NCBI RefSeq assembly: GCF_001956045.1
Contig: NZ_MRTH01000022.1
Location: 62,001-126,000, forward strand
Origin: Paenibacillus sp. FSL H7-0331
GTDB taxonomy: Bacteria > Bacillota > Bacilli > Paenibacillales > NBRC-103111
Direction of reading: 5' to 3'
DNA length: 64,000 nucleotides
How positions within the stretch are numbered: the stretch's first letter is position 1; every line of letters begins with the position of its first letter. Below are positions 33,853-40,732 of this stretch, piece by piece. Both the position numbers and the translations under genes were made by a program. The notes under the pieces were generated by a model. That model was not told where the DNA came from. It searched no databases and saw only the letters and a program-made list of their open reading frames with translations.

Positions 33853-34684
33853 AATCAGCGGGCTTCACACAGGCATTACGAGACCTGAAAACGGTCGGTG
33901 TCTATTACAAGATGTCAGCTTTCATATTGACCAAGGAGAAACGGTAGCCGTAGTTGGTGAGAGCGGCTGCGGCAAGAGCACACTGGCATTATCGATTATG
34001 GGTTTGCTGGAAGCACCGCTTGGTATTCAATCCGGCCGTATTCGTCTGCAGGACCGGGATCTGCTGCAAATATCCAAGAGGGAAATGAAGCGAGTACGTG
34101 GGACCGAGATTGCGATTGTGTTTCAGGACCCGATGAGTGCATTTCACCCTATGATCCCGCTTGGTGCCCAACTGATGGAATGCTTAAAAACTGGCGACCG
34201 ATGGGTCCGAATCTCCCGTTGTCTTGATATGTTAGATCGTGTAGGCCTGCCTGATCCTGGAAAGCAGATGAAAAGCTACTCCTTCGAGCTGAGTGGAGGT
34301 ATGCTGCAGCGGGTGATGATCGCGATGGCGCTGCTCAATGGGCCCAAGCTGTTAATCGCAGATGAGCCGACGACTGCCCTTGACGTTACCGTACAGGCAA
34401 GTATTTTACGTTTGCTTAAGGACATACAGCAGGAATTTGGTATGGGTATGCTGTTCATCTCTCACGATTTGGGTGTTGTCTCTGAATTGGCGGATCGCAT
34501 CGTTGTGATGCGCCAAGGGCAGGTTGTCGAGTACGGGGAGGCTTCCTGGCTGTTAGACCATCCGACCCATCCCTATACGCGTCATTTGCTTGAGATGGTG
34601 CCCGTATTGGGACGCTCGCTTCCAGCAAAGGTGCTGACCTACGATCAGCATGTGCTGCAGACTGAGGTCGTTGAGGCTATTTAA
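33824..34684 (+). CDS. ABC ATPase, OppD/NikD type
   Basis: A 286-residue ATPase: Walker A GESGCGKST, Q-loop VFQDPMSAFHP, signature LSGGMLQR, Walker B LLIADEPTTALD, switch SHDLGVV and an oligopeptide-type C-terminus HPTHPYTRHLLEMVP. GTG 33824 is chosen because AAGGCGGG lies seven bases ahead; it overlaps the upstream permease by 29 bases. The long frame from 33788 has no ribosome site. Partner of the following ATPase. Confidence 0.9.
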   Translation: MSSIPQPLFEISGLHTGITRPENGRCLLQDVSFHIDQGETVAVVGESGCGKSTLALSIMGLLEAPLGIQSGRIRLQDRDLLQISKREMKRVRGTEIAIVFQDPMSAFHPMIPLGAQLMECLKTGDRWVRISRCLDMLDRVGLPDPGKQMKSYSFELSGGMLQRVMIAMALLNGPKLLIADEPTTALDVTVQASILRLLKDIQQEFGMGMLFISHDLGVVSELADRIVVMRQGQVVEYGEASWLLDHPTHPYTRHLLEMVPVLGRSLPAKVLTYDQHVLQTEVVEAI

Positions 34685-34727
34685 TTAAGCTGGCGAGGCT
34701 GGCGTATACAGAAGGTGGCGGATACAA

Positions 34728-35513
34728 ATGCTGGCTGCAAAGCATATACACAAACAATATATACAGCGTCACTGGTTCGGGCCTTCGTCGGTGACGGAAG
34801 CGGTTAACAAAGTTACGCTTGAGCTGCGTGCCGGGGAAACAGTAGGGCTGGTTGGAGAAAGCGGAAGCGGTAAAAGTACACTGGCTCGCTGCATGGCCAT
34901 GCTTGAACCGATAACAGAAGGCAGTCTGACATGGAACGATAAGGATATAACACAAATATCATTCGAGGAGTCAAGAGAGCTTAGGCGTAACATCCAGCTT
35001 ATATTTCAGGACCCTATTGATGCCTTGAATCCAAGGCTGACGATCGAACGGATTTTGACGGAGCCGCTATACCACTTCGCCATCGGCACCTTGCAGGATC
35101 GTAAGCATAAAGCGAGGCAGGCGATTGAACGTGTCGGCTTGAATAGTGATCACCTCAGCCGCTACCCGACGGAATTAAGCCGTGGGCAGTGTCAGCGTGT
35201 CAATATTGCCAGAGCGTTAATGATTGACCCACAAATTCTGATTTGTGACGAGATTATTTCTGCGCTCGATGTTTCCACAGGAGCACAAATCGTCCGCTTG
35301 CTGCTCGATTTGCAGCAGCAATTCGGATATGGATATTTATTCATTTCTCATGATCTGGCCAGGGTCATGCAGGTGAGTCACCGAATCGCCGTCATGTATA
35401 AAGGGGAAATCGTGGAAACACGTGCAAGCAGCGGGTTCCATCTGGAGGCGGAGCATCCGTACACGCGCAGCTTGCTGGCTGCGGTACCCAAGCTCCGCTC
35501 CTCTGCGTTCTAA
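34728..35513 (+). CDS. ABC ATPase, OppF/NikE type, with altered signature
   Basis: A 261-residue ATPase: Walker A GESGSGKST, Q-loop IFQDPIDALNP and switch SHDLARV are standard. Two motifs deviate: the signature is LSRGQCQR instead of LSGGQxQR, and Walker B ends ICDEIISALD rather than DEPTSALD. The catalytic Glu remains. In Opp-type pairs one site is often weaker, so this may be the degenerate half of an asymmetric dimer. The C-terminal EHPYTRSLLAAVP block is present. AAGGTGGCGG lies before the ATG. Confidence 0.88.
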   Translation: MLAAKHIHKQYIQRHWFGPSSVTEAVNKVTLELRAGETVGLVGESGSGKSTLARCMAMLEPITEGSLTWNDKDITQISFEESRELRRNIQLIFQDPIDALNPRLTIERILTEPLYHFAIGTLQDRKHKARQAIERVGLNSDHLSRYPTELSRGQCQRVNIARALMIDPQILICDEIISALDVSTGAQIVRLLLDLQQQFGYGYLFISHDLARVMQVSHRIAVMYKGEIVETRASSGFHLEAEHPYTRSLLAAVPKLRSSAF

Positions 35514-35604
35514 AGCTTACAGCCCGTAAGCTCTATATTAACAATGTATATTATTAATGAGGTTAACAATATAGGTAGCATTTAATGACAGTGATACTAA
35601 CTAT

Positions 35605-35629
35605 AGACCGCCCAATTGGCGGTCTTTTT
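35605..35629 (+). terminator. Terminator after the ABC operon
   Basis: AGACCGCC and GGCGGTCT pair around CAATT and are followed by five T residues. The MFS gene that follows must therefore rely on read-through or on its own promoter in 35630-35797, where no clear promoter is seen. Confidence 0.88.
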
Positions 35630-35830
35630 GCATGTTCAGAGACTCTGCTGGCAAGACTGTGGACAGTGGAAACATTCGCTATAACCAAATTTACCGTTGC
35701 TAACCATTCTCCTGTCATGTAAAAGTAGTTAAAGGCGAAAAGCTGCGTTCCGTTTATATTCGGTTTATACAAGTGCGATAAACTTCTTGCATAAGCCTTG
35801 GCCGTATGGCCGGAGCTCAAATTCTATGAG

Positions 35831-37366
35831 GTGATTCCTATCGAAAAAACGAAAACAAACAACAAAACCTTGATCCTGATCGGACTATTGATCGGGCTGA
35901 TTTTTGCTGAGCTTGACGAGACGATTGTCTCCACGGCGATGCCGACGATCATCCGCGAATTGCATGGCTTGTCCTTGTATGGCTGGGTCGCAGGTGTCTA
36001 CATGCTGACACTGACGATGTTTATGCCAATCCTTGGCAAGCTGGCCGATTTGTATGGTCGTAGGCGCATTTATCTGATATGTATCGGTCTGTTTATTGCA
36101 GGCTCGATTGTCAGCGGTATGGCATCGTCGATGACGATACTGCTGATCGGCCGAGGCATTCAAGGAATCGGGGCCGGAGGCTTGATGCCGCTCGCGCTGG
36201 TCATTATCGGCGAGGCCTATCCACTTGAACAACGGGCTAAGATCCAAAGTCTGTTCGGGCCAATGATGATTATTCCGCAGCTATTGGGACCGACTGTGGG
36301 TGGTTACATCGTCGGTAATATTGACTGGCACTGGGTATTTCTGATCAATATTCCAATCGGATTGCTCGCAGCGCTTTTTATAGCCAAGGGCATGCAAGAA
36401 TCGATTGGAAACGAGAAGCGGTATATCGACTGGGCGGGTGCGTGCACGCTCATATTGGCGCTGCTTTCACTGCTTCTGACACCAGTACTGATCGATAATC
36501 AGGGCTACGCCTGGTCGTCGCCGATCATTATTGGACTGCTGAGCTTGTCAGCGCTGCTGTTCGCACTGTTGGTATGGATCGAAGCCAAAGCCAAGGAGCC
36601 GATCATCCCGCTGCATCTGTTCCGCAACCGTAATGTAGTCGTGTTATCACTGCTAGTATTTATCCTGATGCTCGGAATTATGGGTGGGATGGCCACATTC
36701 CCATTTTTTGCACAGCATGTTATGGGGCTGACGCCAACGGAAGCCGGTTATTTGATGCTGGCATTTATGGCAGGGGCAATTCCGGCAAGCATTGTGAACG
36801 GGTTTCTGATCACGCGGATAGCGTACCGCAGCCTGTTTATCGTATCATTTTTGCTGCCAATCGCTGGTTTCCTGATGCTGACGCAGATCGGCGTCGCGAC
36901 AACCTGGATTTACATCGTCGGCGCATTTTTTGTACTCGGCGTCGGACTCGGCGCACTATTCGGCGGAGACAACCTGATTGTTCAGGAGTCGGTAGATGCC
37001 AAAGACAGCGGTATTGCCCTGTCAACAGTCCAGTTGTTCCAATCGCTTGGAGCGACCATCGGTCTCAGTATTTTTGGCAGCCTGCTGTCCAAGCACATTA
37101 AGGACGGAATCGCTGCACTTGACAGCCGACTTCCTGCTGATGCGGCGGCTAATATTGAGACGGGTAACATTCCCGCAGATCTGCCAACAGCTTTGCTGCA
37201 CGATATCAAGCAGGTATTCAGTTATTCATTTCAGAATATGTTCGTGATCTCACTCGTATTTGCAATTGCCGCTTTTATTCTCTGCTGGTTTTTGAAGAAA
37301 GAGGTACTGTCTAAGAAAGCCGAAGAGGGGATGGAAACGGAAAGCGGAGCGAGCGCAGGTGGTTAA
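35831..37366 (+). CDS. MFS drug/metabolite exporter (DHA2, EmrB/QacA type)
   Basis: A roughly 512-residue, 14-helix major facilitator. Motif A is GKLADLYGRRR, motif C-like GPTVGGYI follows, and helix 1 has FAELDETIVSTAMPTI typical of DHA2 exporters. The start is unusual: no in-frame ATG exists upstream of helix 1. Candidates are TTG 35798, GTG 35831 (used here) and an ATC at 35840 that lies six bases after GAGGTG, exactly where an ATG would be expected. In cnt-type loci an MFS protein (CntE) exports the metallophore, but that one is a different MFS subgroup, so the role here is open. Confidence 0.85.
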   Translation: MIPIEKTKTNNKTLILIGLLIGLIFAELDETIVSTAMPTIIRELHGLSLYGWVAGVYMLTLTMFMPILGKLADLYGRRRIYLICIGLFIAGSIVSGMASSMTILLIGRGIQGIGAGGLMPLALVIIGEAYPLEQRAKIQSLFGPMMIIPQLLGPTVGGYIVGNIDWHWVFLINIPIGLLAALFIAKGMQESIGNEKRYIDWAGACTLILALLSLLLTPVLIDNQGYAWSSPIIIGLLSLSALLFALLVWIEAKAKEPIIPLHLFRNRNVVVLSLLVFILMLGIMGGMATFPFFAQHVMGLTPTEAGYLMLAFMAGAIPASIVNGFLITRIAYRSLFIVSFLLPIAGFLMLTQIGVATTWIYIVGAFFVLGVGLGALFGGDNLIVQESVDAKDSGIALSTVQLFQSLGATIGLSIFGSLLSKHIKDGIAALDSRLPADAAANIETGNIPADLPTALLHDIKQVFSYSFQNMFVISLVFAIAAFILCWFLKKEVLSKKAEEGMETESGASAGG

Positions 37367-37429
37367 ATCGGAAATAAGTTTTCAGAAAATGCTTGTATTT
37401 GGATCTTGCTCTGGATAACTGTGACAACA

Positions 37430-37509
37430 ATATCCCCTCTTGGAACTTTTATACTTATACCATGATCCTTGCGTGTAATGGTTATAAGAAATGTTCAAAA
37501 GAGGGGATA
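37430..37509. terminator. Long imperfect hairpin between convergent genes
   Basis: TATCCCCTCTT (37431-37441) pairs AAGAGGGGATA (37499-37509), and inside it AAC/GTT, CTTATA/TATAAG and CCAT/ATGG continue the stem. It lacks a T tract but lies between the stop codons of the MFS and SRPBCC genes. Confidence 0.5.
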
Positions 37510-37537
37510 GCTTTGCAATAGCTTAAGTAAATATCGT

Positions 37538-38053
37538 TTATAGAGTCGCAAGGTAATCGTCGAGTTGGCCGAAGGTTCCGGCAAAGCCTTGCTGCATAGA
37601 TTCATGCATGGAATGGAAAAATTGGATTTCTTCCTCAGTAGCGTTAATTGGGCCTCCCCGCAAGGTTATTGTCGTTGTACCTTCTTCCTCAGTGAACGTG
37701 AACACATTATAAATTTCCAATGGAAAGGTTTGGGTTTGGCTAAAGGGCGCTCGGACAATATTACCTTCCTCATCAGAAAATGAATTGACGAACACAATCC
37801 TTTCAGGGGAAACGATTTCGTGATACACAAACTTACCCCACATTTCGTGGCCATCAGCGGCCTTCATACAGTAATGAAATATGCCGCCTGGACGGATATC
37901 CGCCTGAGCTACATGGATCGTAAACCCAGTGGGTCCCCACCAATGCTTCAGGTGATCTGCATCGGTCCATACCTTGAATACAAGCTCACGAGGTGCATTG
38001 AAGGTACGGGTAATGACCAAATCGTATTCAGGGTTTGTTTTTGGTTCGGACAT
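37538..38053 (-). CDS. SRPBCC/AHSA1-family protein
   Basis: A 171-residue START-like protein: LVITRTFNAPRELVFKVWTD near the N-terminus, WWGPTGFT, RPGGIFHYCM and the final helix GFAGTFGQLDDYLA are the AHSA1 hallmarks. The fold has a hydrophobic cavity; such proteins next to ArsR regulators are common in Bacillales but have no agreed function. ATG 38053 follows GGAGG at seven bases; the much longer frame upstream is not coding. Probably in one operon with the DoxX-like and ArsR-type genes. Confidence 0.9.
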   Translation of the reverse strand: MSEPKTNPEYDLVITRTFNAPRELVFKVWTDADHLKHWWGPTGFTIHVAQADIRPGGIFHYCMKAADGHEMWGKFVYHEIVSPERIVFVNSFSDEEGNIVRAPFSQTQTFPLEIYNVFTFTEEEGTTTITLRGGPINATEEEIQFFHSMHESMQQGFAGTFGQLDDYLATL

Positions 38054-38109
38054 GTTAATGCCTCCTAATTTGTGTTTGTATGGAAGTAAGGAATACCAAA
38101 TATGTTGAG

Positions 38110-38496
38110 TTATTTGGCATGATTCCGTGAAGCTGCTCTTAGTCTTTTGTGATATAGAACATAGGAGCCAATAATGACCAGGTAACCGATCAGGAAAAAC
38201 ACTAACCCGCCTGGAGGATCGCCGACAGCTATTGTTGAGTACATGGCACCTGTCAGATCGATTACAAAACCGGCATAAGCCCATTCCTTAACCCTCGGAA
38301 AGCCAGGAACAAGGATCGCTACCACCCCTAGTAATTTGGCTACACCAAGGAAGGGCAGAAGATAAGCAGGATATCCTAAATGGGCAAATAGTTCAACTGC
38401 ATCAGGAGCAGACAAGAGATCCGGAATAGCACCGACACCCATTAACGCTAACATCAATACAGTGAAAACCCAGTAAAATATGTTGATTCTTCTCAT
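38110..38496 (-). CDS. DoxX-like membrane protein
   Basis: A 128-residue protein with four helices and the DoxX-like pattern LGYPAYLLPFLGVAKLLGVVAIL followed by LKEWAYAGF-type residues (VKEWAYAGF). Small DoxX-like proteins are membrane proteins of uncertain redox or stress function. GGAGGAA lies just before the ATG. It lies 56 bases upstream of the SRPBCC gene on the same strand. Confidence 0.85.
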   Translation of the reverse strand: MRRINIFYWVFTVLMLALMGVGAIPDLLSAPDAVELFAHLGYPAYLLPFLGVAKLLGVVAILVPGFPRVKEWAYAGFVIDLTGAMYSTIAVGDPPGGLVFFLIGYLVIIGSYVLYHKRLRAASRNHAK

Positions 38497-38519
38497 TGAT
38501 TATCGGTTCCTCCTTGGCG

Positions 38520-38618
38520 TTATATACACAGGAATGCATTCAACACGCGAGTTATGATGAGCTCATGATCTTCTATGGATGTAAGGGTGCTGCTCGAAAC
38601 TTGATCTTCTTCCATCAT
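38520..38618 (-). pseudogene. Truncated SRPBCC gene remnant (or 32-residue ORF)
   Basis: A well-placed AGGAGG and ATG at 38618 open a 32-codon frame whose middle reads SIEDHELIITRVLNA and then ends FLCI and stop. This matches the start of AHSA1/SRPBCC proteins (compare EYDLVITRTFNA in the intact gene at 38053), but the sequence breaks exactly where APRELVF should follow. The simplest reading is a second SRPBCC gene that lost all but its first 28 codons by deletion. It sits between the ArsR-type gene and the DoxX-like gene. Confidence 0.6.
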
Positions 38619-38660
38619 TTCATTCCTCCTATTTCTTAATAATTATACTGTTTGGCAGGA

Positions 38661-38996
38661 CTACTGCTTGTCGTCATGATCCACTCCCTTTCTTTGCAGC
38701 TCCTGCAAGTAATCATCCAATCGATCGAATCTTTCCTCCCAGATGTGGCGGTAGGACTCCATCCACGTATCCAACTCCTTAAATGGTTCAGACCGCAGCT
38801 TGTAGATTCGCCGATTAGCGACCGCATTTACTTCAACAAGCCCGGCATCACAAAGCACACGGAGATGTTTGGATGTTTGCGGTTGGTTGAGACCGAGTTG
38901 ATCGGCAACTTCCCCAACGGATAGGGGACCCTTACGTAAAAGTTCAACTATGTGTAATCGATTTGGCTCGGCAAGAGCACTAAAAGTAGAATTCAT
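38661..38996 (-). CDS. ArsR-family transcriptional regulator
   Basis: A 111-residue winged-helix repressor of the SdpR-like branch (FSALAEPNRLHIVELL, VADQLGLNQPQTSKHLRVL, RRIYKLR). It has no CxC metal site, so it probably senses something other than arsenic or heavy metals. There is no ribosome site before ATG 38996. The promoter TTGACA-N18-TATATT places the transcription start at about the A of that ATG, so the mRNA is probably leaderless. It would control itself and the SRPBCC/DoxX genes. Confidence 0.9.
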   Translation of the reverse strand: MNSTFSALAEPNRLHIVELLRKGPLSVGEVADQLGLNQPQTSKHLRVLCDAGLVEVNAVANRRIYKLRSEPFKELDTWMESYRHIWEERFDRLDDYLQELQRKGVDHDDKQ

Positions 38997-39002
38997 GATT
39001 TT

Positions 39003-39032
39003 AATATACTCTATAAGGAATATTCCTGTCAA
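39003..39032 (-). promoter_or_regulatory. Autoregulated ArsR promoter with operator in the spacer
   Basis: On the minus strand TTGACA (39032-39027) and TATATT (39008-39003) are separated by 18 bases. The spacer holds most of a perfect 12-base palindrome AGGAATATTCCT (39016-39027). A half-site AAGGAATG lies just upstream. This is the usual geometry of ArsR-type autorepression. Confidence 0.75.
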
Positions 39033-39098
39033 GGAATGTTTGTAATTCATAAACAATGTATACAAATCGACAGAGCACAGCTCCGAAGGGAGGAAAAC

Positions 39099-39353
39099 AT
39101 GCTAATAAACCAGATCAGCAAGCTCATCAAGTCGGCGAATACTATCGGTCGAGGGAAATATAGAGCAGTTGATCCAGGCAATTCGGACAATAATGTCCAG
39201 AAATTTGTGAGGAGTCTGGAATTGTCCGACGAAGAGATCCTGAATAGATTTCAACTGACTTTAAACGGTAAACAGTTAACAGATGAACAAGCTCGTCATT
39301 TTATTGCTATTGTTCGTCAAGAAAAAGGCCGATATCAGGCAGAGCAGAATTAG
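39099..39353 (+). CDS. Small hypothetical protein
   Basis: An 84-residue soluble, charged protein beginning MLINQISKLIKSA and ending with a helical block, LSDEEILNRFQLTLNGKQLTD then HFIAIVRQEKG. AGGGAGGAAAAC before ATG 39099 is a strong ribosome site, and a terminator follows, so the gene is likely real. No family recognised. It is divergent from the ArsR-type gene across about 100 bases. Confidence 0.7.
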   Translation: MLINQISKLIKSANTIGRGKYRAVDPGNSDNNVQKFVRSLELSDEEILNRFQLTLNGKQLTDEQARHFIAIVRQEKGRYQAEQN

Positions 39354-39422
39354 AAGAAGGAAACCAAATGGTTTGTTTAAAGCAGATGGAATTGAGATCC
39401 GTTCCATGTGAAAAATAAATAA

Positions 39423-39460
39423 TGAGAAAAAAGCCGTGCATTTTCTGCGGCTTTTTCTCA
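39423..39460. terminator. Bidirectional terminator
   Basis: TGAGAAAAAAGCCG and CGGCTTTTTCTCA pair around TGCATTTTCTG, with A and T tracts on the two sides. It serves the small plus-strand gene and the opposing TIM-barrel gene. Confidence 0.88.
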
Positions 39461-39486
39461 TTCATGTAAGGAAGCTTGCATACAGG

Positions 39487-40530
39487 TTAAGACTTTGCGT
39501 AATATTCCGTAAGAGCTGTAAATGATTTTTTTATTTCCCAAGGCATGTCTGTATAAGTTGCTCCATATTGATCGGTATAGGTTTTTACCAAGCTGTAACT
39601 AGCCGTATCCAGATCGTACAAAGGCTTTTCGTTAAACGGGTACAGTGGCATAACAAAGGTGAACCAAAAAGCACCGTCTACTCGTTCTTCTGTAAATATA
39701 TCCAGCAGTTCTCCAAGATAATTGACCTGCTCGTTTTCATCCCGAATATACGCGCCATTAAGCTGATTGGGTATTTGACTTCGATCAACGATGGCCCAAC
39801 CGTATCCGCCTTTGTCTTCAGCACCTTGGTATGTGCAGCAGCCGAACTCTAATACAACCACGGGTTTTCCGTATTGAAAGTAAGTTCTTAGCTTCTCGCG
39901 GTATGTATGTTTGTTAAGCTTCTCACGATAATAATCAATACCAACGAAATCAAATTCATCCCAATTGACATTTTCCCAGGTTCCAGATGCGTAGGTAAGC
40001 TGCCCTTGAAAATGTTCTCTGACTACAGCGACAGCTTTTGATAGAAAACTATTTAGACGCTTATGGAAGGAGCCTTTCAGAAGGGTACTCTTTAGCAAAC
40101 GCCACGGTTTCATAAAAGTTTGGATCCGATCAAAAGCAGTATCCCCATCAACAAGACCTTTCATAAAGAAGGTAAGCTCGCATCCTGTAACAAAAATAAT
40201 GTGTGGTGATTGTCGCCGTAAGACTTCCGCGGCTTTAGCGCAATCAGCCAAGTAAGACAAAGTTTCTTGTTGATCGGCATCAACGAAAGCAGGGGACCAC
40301 CATACATCTAATCCGTGCTGGATGGCGAATTCAGCAGCACAAGTCAGTCTTGCGATATCCTGTCCCGATATTCGGACCGCATTGCAATGCAAATCATGTT
40401 TGATGATTTGCATTTCGCGCTGCACAATAGCCGGGTCGAATACATCGCGAGACGATGATTGTTGGCCTCGAGTGAACGTCCCTACGTCATAATTAACGCC
40501 TTTACGATTCAACCTCTGGTTGTTGCTCAT
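39487..40530 (-). CDS. Glycoside hydrolase clan A-like TIM-barrel protein
   Basis: A 347-residue soluble protein without signal peptide. Strand-end acids fit a retaining clan A glycosidase: Glu in VTGCELTFF (strand 4, acid/base) and Glu in VVVLEFGC (strand 7, nucleophile), with FDFVGIDYY on strand 6 and GAFWFTF on strand 8. I cannot assign a GH family; similar proteins in databases often carry misleading names such as abortive infection protein. ATG 40530 follows AAGGAGC; TTG 40536 is also possible. Transcribed alone, divergent from the kinase gene of sugar module 1. Confidence 0.6.
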   Translation of the reverse strand: MSNNQRLNRKGVNYDVGTFTRGQQSSSRDVFDPAIVQREMQIIKHDLHCNAVRISGQDIARLTCAAEFAIQHGLDVWWSPAFVDADQQETLSYLADCAKAAEVLRRQSPHIIFVTGCELTFFMKGLVDGDTAFDRIQTFMKPWRLLKSTLLKGSFHKRLNSFLSKAVAVVREHFQGQLTYASGTWENVNWDEFDFVGIDYYREKLNKHTYREKLRTYFQYGKPVVVLEFGCCTYQGAEDKGGYGWAIVDRSQIPNQLNGAYIRDENEQVNYLGELLDIFTEERVDGAFWFTFVMPLYPFNEKPLYDLDTASYSLVKTYTDQYGATYTDMPWEIKKSFTALTEYYAKS

Positions 40531-40732
40531 AGTCAACAGCTCCTTAGATCCACTTATCGTGAGGTATCCTGTATATGATATCCAATTTTCAGTGTGCCCA
40601 GTATCAGTTCAAAAGAGCTTGGATAAATAATTTGCCATGCGGTCTGTCTTCGGGATAAAATATGAGCATTAGTTGGACAGCGTATGCTGCACCGTCCAAA
40701 AAGCAGTAAAAGTTTATGAGGGAGTCGATGCC

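Noticed and set aside
28837..37366. Calling the locus a true cnt (staphylopine) operon
   Set aside because: No histidine racemase, nicotianamine-synthase-like or opine dehydrogenase gene is present, and the MFS protein belongs to the 14-helix DHA2 group, so only the transport layout is comparable.
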